From NCBI GenBank assembly GCA_035328465.1, contig DAOLIQ010000004.1, forward strand, positions 1-64,000: a stretch of DNA of 64,000 nucleotides. The letters run 5' to 3'. The notes under the pieces were generated by a model, which was not told the DNA's origin, ran no database searches, and worked only from the letters and a program-made list of their open reading frames with translations. This stretch comes from JADJEI01 sp035328465 (GTDB lineage Bacteria > Bacteroidota > Ignavibacteria > Ignavibacteriales > Ignavibacteriaceae). This document shows, one piece after another, positions 26,443-35,891 of this stretch; the first letter of the stretch is position 1; every line of letters begins with the position of its first letter. Made by a program: the position numbers and the translations under genes.

Positions 26443-27500
26443 AACCACTTTTTCTTTTTGAAATAAAAAAGCATCGCGCCTATCAGCGTAAAAGAAAATA
26501 TCCAGAATCCCCAGGGGTAAATCCAGCGGATATTTAACTCCGGCATAATTTTGAAATTCATTCCGTAAACACCTACAAGAAAAGTAAGCGGAATAAAAAG
26601 CGTTGAGATAATAGTTAGGACTTTCATAATCTCGTTCATTCTGTTGCTTAAACTTGATAGATAAGTATCAAGCATCCCGCTTACAATATCACGCAGGGAT
26701 TCAATTGTTTCTATAATTTGAATTGTATGGTCATAAACATCGCGCAGGTAAATCTCAGTACTTTTTTTAATTAATGGTGAATCTCTTCTTTGCAAAATGC
26801 TGATAACTTCTCGTAATGGCCAAACGGATTTTCGCAGCAAAATCATTTCACTTCGAAGGTTGTGAATTCTATGAACATTTTTAGTTTGAGGTGAAGTGAT
26901 AACTTGGTCTTCAAGTACTTCGATAGTTTCCCCAAGTTTTTCAAGCAGGAAGAAATAACTGTCAACAACTGCATCAATGCAAGCATAAGCTAGGTAGTCA
27001 CTTCCTGATTTTCTTATTTTACCTTTACCGCTTTTCAATCTAGATAAAATTTCCTTAAATGGATCGGTATCATTTTCTACAAAAGTTAAAAGTAAATTTT
27101 CCTTTAGGATCAAACTTACTTGCTCACTTATCAATTCATTTTCTGAAATGAAAAAAATTCGTGCAACTATGAAGAGATAATCATCAAAGTCTTCCACCTT
27201 TGGGCGCTGCTCGGTATTTAGAATATCTTCGATGGTCAAGGAATGTATTCCAAACTGATTCCCAATTTTCTCAAGTGCGTCTACACTGCTTAATCCTTTA
27301 ATATTTATCCATTTTAGCCTGTCTGTTTTGATCAGTGGAAAAATTTCCTCAACACTCTCAAAAGTTTTTTCTTCAAAAATATTTTCTGAATATTGAATTA
27401 TAGAAACTGAAATGTCTTGAGATTTTTTATCGCCAGTATAAATCAGAGAACCGGGCGAGATGCCGGCTGGTTTCTTTCTTGTTCGAATAATTTTTTTCAT
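26439..27500 (-). CDS. corA: CorA-type magnesium/cobalt channel
   Basis: 353 residues from ATG 27500 (MKKIIRTRKKPAGISPGS); the upstream in-frame extension is AT-rich and lacks a ribosome site. The cytoplasmic funnel domain (WINIKGLSSVDALEKIG, TIEDILNTEQRPKVEDFDDY) is followed by the long stalk helix and two C-terminal transmembrane helices joined by the signature YGMN at about residue 315. It takes up Mg2+ as a pentamer. A second Mg2+ transporter, MgtE, is at 54031. Confidence 0.94.
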   Translation of the reverse strand: MKKIIRTRKKPAGISPGSLIYTGDKKSQDISVSIIQYSENIFEEKTFESVEEIFPLIKTDRLKWINIKGLSSVDALEKIGNQFGIHSLTIEDILNTEQRPKVEDFDDYLFIVARIFFISENELISEQVSLILKENLLLTFVENDTDPFKEILSRLKSGKGKIRKSGSDYLAYACIDAVVDSYFFLLEKLGETIEVLEDQVITSPQTKNVHRIHNLRSEMILLRKSVWPLREVISILQRRDSPLIKKSTEIYLRDVYDHTIQIIETIESLRDIVSGMLDTYLSSLSNRMNEIMKVLTIISTLFIPLTFLVGVYGMNFKIMPELNIRWIYPWGFWIFSFTLIGAMLFYFKKKKWF

Positions 27501-27632
27501 AGTTGAAATAGAGTTTGTATTTATTATTATTCGCTTAGAATAATTTATTGTTTTAAGAAAATTAGACTTGTATTCAATAAGATTCAAAAAAAATGACAGG
27601 TAATTAATCTATTTTATTTATACGATTGAAAA

Positions 27633-29363
27633 ATGAAGATCAACAAAAAGAAATTCAATAAAAGAAAAATATCATCACATTGGCGAACTCAGTTTGAAAA
27701 ATCAAACTATCTTGAATCACCAAACTATAGTGACACAATAAAGTATTTTAAAAAGTTTGAAGCAGAAACACCAAACGCAAAATTATTAACTATAGGAACA
27801 AGCCCGCAGAAAAGAGAAATAAAACTTTTAGTTGTATCGAAAGGAAATGAGTTCACACCGGAAGAAGCAGCTAAAAGCAGTAAGGCAGTTGTGCTTATTC
27901 AGAACGGAATTCATCCCGGTGAAATAGAGGGCAAAGACGCCTGCATGCTTTTACTGAGGGAAATTTTAATCACAAAGGAAAAGGAGGACCTTCTCGACAA
28001 TATTATCCTTTTAATAATACCTGTGTTTAATGTTGATGGTCACGAGAGGTTGAGCTATTATAACCGTCCAAATCAAAATGGACCAAAAGAAATGGGCTGG
28101 CGAACCACTTCACAAAATTTAAACCTCAATCGCGATTACATGAAAGCTGATACACCTGAAATGCGCTCGTGGTTAAAAATGTTTTCAGCATGGCTTCCGG
28201 ATTTTATGATTGATAACCACACTACAAACGGTGCAGATTATCAATATCACGTTACTTATGGCATAGAGAAATTTCAAAACATACACCCTTTGCTCTCTAA
28301 TTTAGTAAGGAAAAAATATTTACCCTATCTGCTTTCACAAGTCGAGCGCGAAGGATTTCTCACCGCACCATACATAGAATTTAAAGGTGGAAGTATTGAA
28401 TCGGGAATAGTCGATTATCCCCTCATGCCGAGACTTTCTACCGGATATTGTGCTGTGCAAAATCGAATTTGCCTGCTTGTAGAAACACACAGTTTAAAAC
28501 CTTTTAAGAACAGAGTTTTCTCCACAAAGTCAATGATGGTTCATTCGCTGGAGTTTATAAATGAGAATTTCAAAGAATTGAAAAGATTAAATAAAAAAGC
28601 TGATGAAGATTCGGTGAAAGAATTTTTCAATAACAAAAAGGAAATTCCGGTTCAGTTTATTCCCACCGAAAAGTTTGATACAATGAAATTTAAAGGATTC
28701 AAATCATATCAGGAAGAAAGTCATATTACCGGCACACTGATTACACGATTCACAAATTCTAAAACTGAATTTGATATCCCCATCTTCAATAAATCTATAA
28801 TTGGTGCTTCCATAAAACTTCCGTTAGCATATTCAATCCCTGAACAATTCACTAACATTATTGAAATATTAAACTGTCACCGAATTGCATATTTTCAATT
28901 GGAAGATGAAGCCAAAGTTCAGATTGAAAAATATAGATTTACCAAAGCCGAATTTTGGAAGCGGCCATACGAAGGAAGACAATTAGTTGATGTCGAATAC
29001 GAGACAACAACTGAAGAAGTTTTATTACCGAATAGAACTTTTATCGTGCCAACTAATCAGCGGACAATAAGGGTTATTGCAAATTTATTCGAGCCAAAAT
29101 CACCGGATTCATTTGTTAGCTGGGGTTTCTTCAATGCATTCTTCGAAAGAAAAGAATACGCTGAAGATTTTGTAATGGAGCCTTACGCTAAAAAAATGTT
29201 AGAAGAAAATGTGAAATTAAGAAATGAGTTTTTCCAATTATTAAAGGTGGATGAAAATTTCAAGCTTAATTCGCATGAAAGATTGGATTTCTTCTATAGA
29301 CACTCCCCATTTTTCGATAATGGTGAAATGATTTATCCAATCTATAGAATAATTAATTACTGA
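27633..29363 (+). CDS. M14-family zinc carboxypeptidase-like protein
   Basis: 576 residues without a signal peptide. The M14 zinc site is visible: His94 and Glu97 in NGIHPGEIEGKD, then the third ligand His near 196 in DNHTTNGADYQY. The NLNLNRDYMKADTPEMR stretch supplies substrate-binding Asn/Arg, and the catalytic Glu is near 284 in LVETHSLKPFKNR. The C-terminal half beyond residue 310 is a domain I do not recognise. Close relatives in this phylum are usually exported, so the basic, non-hydrophobic start (MKINKKKFNKRKISS) is unusual and suggests a cytoplasmic form. The ATP-grasp gene follows after 160 bp on the same strand. Confidence 0.85.
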   Translation: MKINKKKFNKRKISSHWRTQFEKSNYLESPNYSDTIKYFKKFEAETPNAKLLTIGTSPQKREIKLLVVSKGNEFTPEEAAKSSKAVVLIQNGIHPGEIEGKDACMLLLREILITKEKEDLLDNIILLIIPVFNVDGHERLSYYNRPNQNGPKEMGWRTTSQNLNLNRDYMKADTPEMRSWLKMFSAWLPDFMIDNHTTNGADYQYHVTYGIEKFQNIHPLLSNLVRKKYLPYLLSQVEREGFLTAPYIEFKGGSIESGIVDYPLMPRLSTGYCAVQNRICLLVETHSLKPFKNRVFSTKSMMVHSLEFINENFKELKRLNKKADEDSVKEFFNNKKEIPVQFIPTEKFDTMKFKGFKSYQEESHITGTLITRFTNSKTEFDIPIFNKSIIGASIKLPLAYSIPEQFTNIIEILNCHRIAYFQLEDEAKVQIEKYRFTKAEFWKRPYEGRQLVDVEYETTTEEVLLPNRTFIVPTNQRTIRVIANLFEPKSPDSFVSWGFFNAFFERKEYAEDFVMEPYAKKMLEENVKLRNEFFQLLKVDENFKLNSHERLDFFYRHSPFFDNGEMIYPIYRIINY

Positions 29364-29522
29364 GTTTACGAACAAATGGTTGGTTAAAAAAGAATCGATT
29401 TTGGGGGATGGATAAAGTAATTTATTAAAATTAATTTGACTATGAATTAAAGTATTGCTAAAATGAATTCAAATTTATTCCGAAGTAAATGATTTAATTA
29501 AAATTTCACAAAGGAAATTAAA

Positions 29523-30725
29523 ATGCCGTTGACTATTCTTTGCATAACAAGCTATGAAAAAGGTCAGGATTTTTTACGGGCTGCAAAAAATCTTGGCTGC
29601 AGAGTTTTATTGATCACATCCAAAAGTCTTGAGGAAGCAAACTGGCCACGAGAAAGTATTGATGAAATTTTTTACATCGCAGATATTGATAAAGAATGGC
29701 AGATGAAAGATCTTCTTTACGGTGTTAGTTATCTCGCACGAACTGAAAAAATTGATCGGATAGTTCCGCTTGATGATTTTGATGTAGAACGAGCTGCGGC
29801 ACTTCGCGAACATCTTAGAACACCGGGAATGGGTGATACAACTGCAAGATATTTCCGCGATAAACTTGCAATGAGAACGCGTGCTGCGGAAATGAAAATC
29901 CTTGTTCCGGAATTTATTCATATTCTAAATTATGATGCCCTTAAGGATTTTATGCATAAAGTGAAATTCCCATTGATTATTAAACCGCGAATGCAGGCTG
30001 GCTCTCATGGAATGAAGAAGGTTAACAGTGAAGCTGAAGTATGGAAAAAACTTAACGAACTTGGCGATGAACAATCATTTTTTTTAATGGAGAAATTTAT
30101 CCCCGGCAATATTTACCATGTTGATTCAATCATTTACGAGAAAGAAATCCGATTTGCATTAGCCCATCAATATGCTAAACCACCCATGGAAGTGGCACAT
30201 GAGGGAAGAGTTTTTTCTTCACAAACCATGCTTCGCGGAAGTGAGGATGAACAAAAACTTCTTAAACTTAATGAAAAAGTTCTTAAAGCAATGGGAATGG
30301 TAAGAGGCGTATCACACACAGAATTTATTAAAGCCGATATTGATGGTAAATTTTATTTCCTCGAAACATCAGCAAGGGTTGGCGGGGCTAATATTGCAGA
30401 ACTTACAGAAGCAGCCTCAGGAATTAATCTCTGGAGTGAATGGGCAAAAATCGAAATATTAAAGGGGGAAGGAGAATATAACTTGCCGGAAATTCGAAAT
30501 GATTATGCGGGTTTACTGAATTCACTTGCCAAGCAGGAATATCCAGACTTGAGTTCCTACAACGATTCTGAAGTTTACTGGAAACTAAAGAAAAAGTTTC
30601 ACGCAGGAATAATAATTAAATCCCCTTCATTTGAAAGGATAAATGATTTATTAAGAATTTATACTGCAAGATTCTATCAGGATTTTTTCACCTCGCAGCC
30701 TCTTTCTGAAAAAGCAGGACACTAG
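29523..30725 (+). CDS. ATP-grasp carboxylate-amine ligase-like protein, substrate unknown
   Basis: 400 residues, cytoplasmic. An N-terminal pre-ATP-grasp Rossmann-like part (1-105) is followed by an ATP-grasp fold. ATP-binding lysine lies in LIIKPRMQAGSHGM near residue 152, the hinge in FLMEKFIPGN, and the metal-binding end in YFLETSARVGGANIAEL. The usual E-x-N of the second metal site reads E-T-S here, as in some uncharacterised ATP-grasp groups. These enzymes join a carboxylate (activated as acyl phosphate) to an amine or thiol. No carrier protein, NRPS or peptide-precursor gene is adjacent; the M14 peptidase upstream is the only candidate partner. AAAGGAAATTAAA precedes the ATG. Confidence 0.8.
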   Translation: MPLTILCITSYEKGQDFLRAAKNLGCRVLLITSKSLEEANWPRESIDEIFYIADIDKEWQMKDLLYGVSYLARTEKIDRIVPLDDFDVERAAALREHLRTPGMGDTTARYFRDKLAMRTRAAEMKILVPEFIHILNYDALKDFMHKVKFPLIIKPRMQAGSHGMKKVNSEAEVWKKLNELGDEQSFFLMEKFIPGNIYHVDSIIYEKEIRFALAHQYAKPPMEVAHEGRVFSSQTMLRGSEDEQKLLKLNEKVLKAMGMVRGVSHTEFIKADIDGKFYFLETSARVGGANIAELTEAASGINLWSEWAKIEILKGEGEYNLPEIRNDYAGLLNSLAKQEYPDLSSYNDSEVYWKLKKKFHAGIIIKSPSFERINDLLRIYTARFYQDFFTSQPLSEKAGH

Positions 30726-31161
30726 ATCTTAAGTTAGGTAATTCGGCAAATAATAAAGCATTCTTTTGAGACGCTCGTAATTTTTACTATCTTTTTGAAA
30801 CAGAATAATTTTTCAGACTGTTTGATTTTCATTTGAATTGGCAATTATTAATTATTTTTTGTTTGGGTATAATTCTTGTCTGATTATAAAATAATTTTAT
30901 TTGCCTATTGTTTTTGTTTATTCAATGTTACATATTTGCCCCCGAAAATTGTAACATTCGTTATTCTCTGAATTTTCTTTCAATTAATTTCAATTAATAT
31001 AGAACACATAAAAAATATTCTGGCTGCATTTTAGTATTCTTAGATGAGATTTTGAAGTTTTAGGACACAGGTTAAAAGTTATAGATAAGTATAAAAACAA
31101 GTTTTCTTTTATTTCTAATTAATCAACCATCAACTTAAATTACTCAATGAGAGGAGTGATT
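30726..31161. other. Intergenic region upstream of the diheme peroxidase gene
   Basis: 436 nt, very AT-rich. It contains the dyad described at 30924-30958 and a tandem CAATTAATTT/CAATTAATAT near 30982-31000. No gene or structured RNA was recognised. Its length and the dyad suggest regulated transcription of the peroxidase gene. Confidence 0.4.
30924..30958. promoter_or_regulatory. Operator-like inverted repeat AATGTTACA-N17-TGTAACATT
   Basis: A perfect 9-bp inverted repeat (30924-30932 and 30950-30958) about 205 bp upstream of the peroxidase ATG, separated by a C-rich spacer. There is no T-tract on either side, and the 17-nt spacer makes a terminator unlikely. A binding site for a dimeric regulator is the likeliest reading. 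Confidence 0.35.
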
Positions 31162-32529
31162 ATGTTAAAAAACATGTACGAAAAGTACAAATCAATATGG
31201 AATGTGACTGCTGCTTTGTTTGTAGCTTTTATATTCCTTGCAGTTTTACCGGGATGTCAGAAAGATGAAGATCCGGTTCAAACTACAACTGAAGATTTAG
31301 TAGCTAAATACAATCTTCAAACTTTAGGTTCAATTCCTTATCCAGCAGATAATCCGCCTATTCCGGAAAGAATTGCTCTGGGCAGATTACTTTTTTATGA
31401 TCCAATTCTTGGCGGCGAGCAGGATGTTGCTTGCGGTACTTGCCATCACCCACAATTCGGATTTAGCGATTTCCGTCAATTACCTTCAGGGACAGGTGGT
31501 TTTGGCTTAGGTCCAAACAGAACATTAGGTGTCTGCGCAAGCAGCGGTTTGGAAGTGACATTAACTCCACGTAATGCCCCCTCCTGCTGGAACCTAGCCT
31601 TTAATACTGACGGTAGTGGAAACCCTTCCTCTAACGGTGTAATGTTCTGGGATGGAAGAATCAGCAGCTTGGAAATTCAAGCAAGTCGTCCAATCACTTC
31701 AAGAGTCGAAATGAGAGGTGATGCTTATGGGTTGGATGATGTTACTGCAGGAAATATTTCAGTAACAAAAGTTATTGAAAAATTACGCGATATTCCTGAG
31801 TATGTTCAGTTGTTTACAGTTGCATTCCCATTAGAAGCTTCGCAGCATACTAACAACCCTGAGATGGTAATTGATTCATCTACTTATGTTAGATCAATTG
31901 GTTCTTTCGAAAGAGAGCTTGTTGGGCGATATACTCCTTATGATAATTTTGTTAGAGGAGATGCAAATGCTTTGAATACAATTCAGAAAAAAGGACTTGA
32001 ACTTTTCTTTGGTAAAGCAAAATGCAGCACTTGCCACAGCGGAGCAATGTTTACCGATTTTGAATTTGTTGTAAATGGTGTTCCGCAGTTTGGTCCTGGA
32101 AAACCAGTAGGAAATTCTATTAATGGAAACGATGATTTTGGTCGTGAAGAAAAAACACTTGATCCTGTTGATCGTTACAAATTCAGAACACCAACTTTAA
32201 GAAATGTTGAATTAACTGCTCCTTACATGCATGATGGTATTTTCGGAACGCTTGAAGAAGTGGTTCAATTTTATAACAATGGTGCTCAACCCCGTCATTC
32301 AAGTATAACCGATGATATGTTAGATCCTGTTTTAACTACACCGCTTGGCTTAACTGACGATGAAGTTGCGGCAGTTGTTGAATTTATGCGTGCGCTCACC
32401 GATCCGGGTGTTGCTCTACCATCCTTTTATTTAACTGTTCCGGAAGTTGTTCCAAGCGGTTTAACTCCATTATTTGGAGTGAATGATTGGAATATCATCG
32501 GACAGCCGGTGGCTAATAACAATAAATAA
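31162..32529 (+). CDS. MauG/CcpA-type diheme cytochrome c peroxidase lipoprotein
   Basis: 455 residues from ATG 31162, which has AGGAG six bases upstream; the ATG at 31147 would cover that site. The leader ends in LAVLPGC, a lipobox, so the protein is membrane-anchored on the outer face. Two haem c sites are present: CGTCH near 91 and CSTCH near 288. Peroxidase-family landmarks are RIALGRLLFYDPILGG, NAPSCWNLAF, FWDGR, KFRTPTLRNVELTAPYMHDG and GTLEEVVQFYNNG. It reduces hydrogen peroxide or oxidises a protein substrate with electrons from cytochrome c. A terminator follows directly; the gene is monocistronic. Confidence 0.93.
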   Translation: MLKNMYEKYKSIWNVTAALFVAFIFLAVLPGCQKDEDPVQTTTEDLVAKYNLQTLGSIPYPADNPPIPERIALGRLLFYDPILGGEQDVACGTCHHPQFGFSDFRQLPSGTGGFGLGPNRTLGVCASSGLEVTLTPRNAPSCWNLAFNTDGSGNPSSNGVMFWDGRISSLEIQASRPITSRVEMRGDAYGLDDVTAGNISVTKVIEKLRDIPEYVQLFTVAFPLEASQHTNNPEMVIDSSTYVRSIGSFERELVGRYTPYDNFVRGDANALNTIQKKGLELFFGKAKCSTCHSGAMFTDFEFVVNGVPQFGPGKPVGNSINGNDDFGREEKTLDPVDRYKFRTPTLRNVELTAPYMHDGIFGTLEEVVQFYNNGAQPRHSSITDDMLDPVLTTPLGLTDDEVAAVVEFMRALTDPGVALPSFYLTVPEVVPSGLTPLFGVNDWNIIGQPVANNNK

Positions 32530-32548
32530 TTTTATTATTTAATAAAAG

Positions 32549-32580
32549 AAAAGGCTGTCTTTTCAAGGCAGCCTTTTTTT
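32549..32580 (+). terminator. Terminator of the diheme peroxidase gene
   Basis: An imperfect stem AAGGCTGTC / GGCAGCCTT is followed by TTTTTTT. Confidence 0.85.
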
Positions 32581-32630
32581 GTGTCAATTTATTCATTTGA
32601 CGTTTTACATTTGACGTTTGACTTTTAGAG

Positions 32631-34853
32631 CTATTTCTGCAGAAGCATCTTCTTTACTTCTTTTAGGTTTTGTGAGCCGTCTGAGGAGATAGCTTCGATT
32701 GAGTAGAAATACATTCCTGAAGCAAGATTACCAGCGTCAAAAGTAGTTTCGTACTCACCGGCAGATTGTGTTTGGTTAACCAACTCACTAACCATTTCAC
32801 CAAGCATATTGAAAACTCTAATTCTTACACTTCCTTCAAATGGAATGGAGTAAGAAATCACAGTACTCGGGTTGAAAGGGTTGGGGTAGTTTTGGGAGAG
32901 GGAGAAAGCAGACGCATTTTTATTATTGATGTTATTGTTGCTTGGTTTCCATTCAATATATTCATCACTTGCCGCTTGTACATAATCTGATTTTACTGAT
33001 TCCAACGATTGATTGTCAACAGCAGTGACACGATAATAAACAGTACTACCACCTTGATGCCAATTATGAGGAACATCAATTGTGTAATCAATATAAGTGA
33101 TAGTCTGTAAAAATGGATTATGTGTAGCCGTACCAATTTGTGTAAAATTTGTTGTGGGAGAATAAGAGCGATAAACTTTGTACTGAGTCATATCAGGCTC
33201 AAGATTTTTATCCCAGGTTAGTTTGGGATGGTAATCTGCTGTAACGCTGGATATTAGGTTTTGTGGTTTGGAGGGTGGTAATAATAATCCGCCTGATTGA
33301 GTTGTATATGCTTTTACCGTTATTTGATTATTCTGTTCATCTTCACTAAGTAATTTTATTGTAATGTTCGTAAAGTTCTCATTTCCATTTATTAGTTTAG
33401 TAGTACTGGGATTACTCCAGGGAGTTATCTGATCATTGTAACCAACTTTAAATGCATCCGTTTCATCACCCATGCAGTCACGACTTATCCACCATTGGTT
33501 TGTTAAAGGATCTATATCATGCCATCTTGGCCAATGCTGATATGAACCATTAATGTTCACATACAAATCTGGATTTCTATCACAATTGCCTGTCTGATAA
33601 TAAATCCCGCTTGGTAAATATTTGTAAGTTCCATTTCTATCAAGTACGGCAACAACTGGATCAGGACCTCCACCTCCCCAACCTGTCATAGTTTCCCATC
33701 TATCAAACTTCCATTTCCAAGATCCATCAGCGGTTAATGCGTTGATTGTCCAGGGGTATGTAGATCCTCTAACGTACCAAACATACATTCCTTGACCAAT
33801 AGTAGTGTTAGGATCTAATGCTCCCTGAATTGCGCCACCGCGAATTATCTGATCGTGATGATTTAATCTTCTATGGTTTTCTATAACAAAATATTCTGTG
33901 CTTGAGATACTGACTTTTAAAGCATCACCAGTTGTTAAATAGTCTCCGATTGTTTTAGTTTGACCATTATATAAAGGTTCAATGGTTATGTAACCAAGTG
34001 TTTCTCTTTCGATAGCGCTCATTGCAAAAGTACCACCGCCAGTACCATTTGCCATAACACCACTTTCTCTTGGATGATCGCCACCAAATAAATAATGTCC
34101 AAATTCGTGGGCTATATGTCCAGCAATACTCCAACCTGATTGTACCGAAGCTTTATTATTAGTAGTAATACCAGAACCGAGTACATTTAATGCACTCCCG
34201 TTTATTTTTATCCCATCGTGTAAAGCGATATCACCACTAAATCCCAAATATGCATTTCCGCCCCAACCTTCATTATTGCTAAACCAGGAAATATCAGCCC
34301 AGCGATAAATAATATGTATCATATCAACATATCCATCCCCATTTGAAACTGAGAAATGAAAGGCGCCATCTAAATAATACCAATTATCATATCTGCTGAA
34401 ATCTCCAATCTGGTTGTTTAACTGATTAATTACATCAATGTTTGCGTCACCCCAAGTTTTATTTTCCTGCACTGTAATAATGTTAGGATGTATATCACCA
34501 ATAAAATCAAAATCATCTTCAGACATTAAATCAAAATATTCTGAAACTGTGAACTGAGAATAATCATCTGCCACTGCCTGATCAACAAAGTCGTAAGCCC
34601 AAGTTGGTAAACTATTTTTGGACCAATTTGGTATTTCCTTGGTATCACTTGCAAATTGAGCAAATACATAGAGTGCTCTAAAATATTCCCCGGGTGCATT
34701 TGAGGATGGTTTATACTTACCACCAATTGCAGCCATTATACTACTTTGTTCAATATTCGGATCTAAACCACAGGTTAGAACTTCTATTTGTGCAAAGTTC
34801 TGAGCATAAACGATGAAAAATGTTAAAACGAAGATAGAAAATTTCGGCTTCAT
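32631..34853 (-). CDS. T9SS-secreted M6-like metalloprotease
   Basis: 740 residues from ATG 34853 (TTGAGGTTTAAT upstream; the TTG of that sequence is not the start). A signal peptide ends near QNFAQ. The catalytic domain has HIAHEFGHYLFGGDH near residue 250 and a Met-turn-like SGVMANG 6-10 residues later. The third ligand sits one position later than in the metzincin HExxHxxGxxH motif. A fibronectin type-III domain follows (about 545-645, PPSKPQNLISS...YKVYRSYS...YYRVTAVDNQ). The last 85 residues are a type-A T9SS sorting domain with QNYPNPFNP and the end KKMLLQK. The mature enzyme should be exported and released or anchored on the surface. Its substrate is unknown. Confidence 0.88.
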   Translation of the reverse strand: MKPKFSIFVLTFFIVYAQNFAQIEVLTCGLDPNIEQSSIMAAIGGKYKPSSNAPGEYFRALYVFAQFASDTKEIPNWSKNSLPTWAYDFVDQAVADDYSQFTVSEYFDLMSEDDFDFIGDIHPNIITVQENKTWGDANIDVINQLNNQIGDFSRYDNWYYLDGAFHFSVSNGDGYVDMIHIIYRWADISWFSNNEGWGGNAYLGFSGDIALHDGIKINGSALNVLGSGITTNNKASVQSGWSIAGHIAHEFGHYLFGGDHPRESGVMANGTGGGTFAMSAIERETLGYITIEPLYNGQTKTIGDYLTTGDALKVSISSTEYFVIENHRRLNHHDQIIRGGAIQGALDPNTTIGQGMYVWYVRGSTYPWTINALTADGSWKWKFDRWETMTGWGGGGPDPVVAVLDRNGTYKYLPSGIYYQTGNCDRNPDLYVNINGSYQHWPRWHDIDPLTNQWWISRDCMGDETDAFKVGYNDQITPWSNPSTTKLINGNENFTNITIKLLSEDEQNNQITVKAYTTQSGGLLLPPSKPQNLISSVTADYHPKLTWDKNLEPDMTQYKVYRSYSPTTNFTQIGTATHNPFLQTITYIDYTIDVPHNWHQGGSTVYYRVTAVDNQSLESVKSDYVQAASDEYIEWKPSNNNINNKNASAFSLSQNYPNPFNPSTVISYSIPFEGSVRIRVFNMLGEMVSELVNQTQSAGEYETTFDAGNLASGMYFYSIEAISSDGSQNLKEVKKMLLQK

Positions 34854-34960
34854 ATTAAACCTCAATTATAAAATTATTCAGCAAATAATTATATTCAAGT
34901 GTAAATGTAAAAGAGGTTTTCCTCTACCAGATGAGCAGTCTGAATTTCATTTACACAATC

Positions 34961-34996
34961 GGAACGGTGTTGCTGCACCGTTCCATTTTATTTTTA
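34961..34996. terminator. Hairpin between the two T9SS genes
   Basis: A perfect 9-bp stem (GGAACGGTG at 34961-34969, CACCGTTCC at 34976-34984) with a TTGCTG loop. The T-rich tail is on the plus-strand side, although both flanking genes read on the minus strand, so it may act as a processing or 3'-end hairpin for the gene at 35016. Confidence 0.5.
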
Positions 34997-35015
34997 AAGT
35001 TTATTCAACCCTCCA

Positions 35016-35891
35016 TTATTTTATTAACGCCATTTTTTTTGTTTCCTGATAGCCATTGGCAAATAAATTGTAAAAATAAATCCCACTTGAAAGTTTACTT
35101 CCATCAAAAACAATTTGATGATTTCCTGCTTCTTTTTCCTCATTTACCAATTCAGTTATTTCATTACCAAGTAAATCATAAATTTTAAGCTGTACCCAAG
35201 TTCGTTTGGGCAAATAAAAATCTATAAAAGTTACAGGATTAAAAGGATTAGGATAATTCTGCTTTAAAGAAAAGTACTTTAAGGGGATGGTATTATCATC
35301 AACTGAAACAATAGTCAGAGAAGTATCCCCGTAAACAACTCCGTCAATAACGCAGCCAGAAAGCCAGTATAGATACCCTGCAAATTCATCTTCTACAGTA
35401 TATTGAATTAAACCAAAATCAACAGACCAATATTGTTCATTGAAATTTAGAATGCTATCAGTAACAGAAACAATAAATATTTTTGTGCTCCTACCAAATA
35501 TTAAGTAATAACCTGTGTCTATTACGGTATAGTGATATCTATATCCTCCACCAGGATATTCATTATACCAATAATCGCCAATCTTAGGATCTTCTTTGAA
35601 ATATATTCTTTCAAAAAAATTAATACTATCAATATTAACATAGTATCCATCTTCTCTGAGCCTTGAATAATAAATGAATTCAGTAATTGGTATACCAGCA
35701 TTTAGACTTTGTATCTTAAAATATTTTTTATTTTCAATAGTGATTCCAGAATCTATAACTGTTCGTTTATAATTAGGTCGAAAGAAAAAATCTCTGGTTG
35801 TCCAACTATTGCTAAGCTTTAGAGGAAATGGCTCCTGCGCATAAAGCAAACCTGAAAAGATTATTAGTAATAAGAGTAGACTAGATTTCAT
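35016..35891 (-). CDS. T9SS-secreted protein of unknown function
   Basis: 291 residues from ATG 35891, with GAGGAG just upstream inside the apparent longer frame. Signal peptide MKSSLLLLLIIFSGLLYAQ. The central 180 residues are beta-rich (repeated Tyr/Asp strands such as YFKEDPKIGDYWYNEYPGGG and RYHYTVIDTGYY) and match no family I recognise. The C-terminal 80 residues are a type-A sorting domain (FSLKQNYPNPFNP, YDLLGNEITELVNE, SGIYFYNL, KKMALIK). It is followed downstream by the T9SS protease at 32631 on the same strand, so the two may be secreted together. Confidence 0.8.
   Translation of the reverse strand: MKSSLLLLLIIFSGLLYAQEPFPLKLSNSWTTRDFFFRPNYKRTVIDSGITIENKKYFKIQSLNAGIPITEFIYYSRLREDGYYVNIDSINFFERIYFKEDPKIGDYWYNEYPGGGYRYHYTVIDTGYYLIFGRSTKIFIVSVTDSILNFNEQYWSVDFGLIQYTVEDEFAGYLYWLSGCVIDGVVYGDTSLTIVSVDDNTIPLKYFSLKQNYPNPFNPVTFIDFYLPKRTWVQLKIYDLLGNEITELVNEEKEAGNHQIVFDGSKLSSGIYFYNLFANGYQETKKMALIK

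Noticed and set aside
34961..34984. Insertion-sequence end
   Set aside because: The 9-bp inverted repeat is a simple hairpin with a 6-nt loop and no partner or transposase; a transcript-end hairpin explains it.
34813..35188. Two overlapping plus-strand frames between and across the T9SS genes
   Set aside because: They are antisense to the protease start and to the sorting domain of the 35016 gene; their translations are Phe/His-rich, as expected of shadows.
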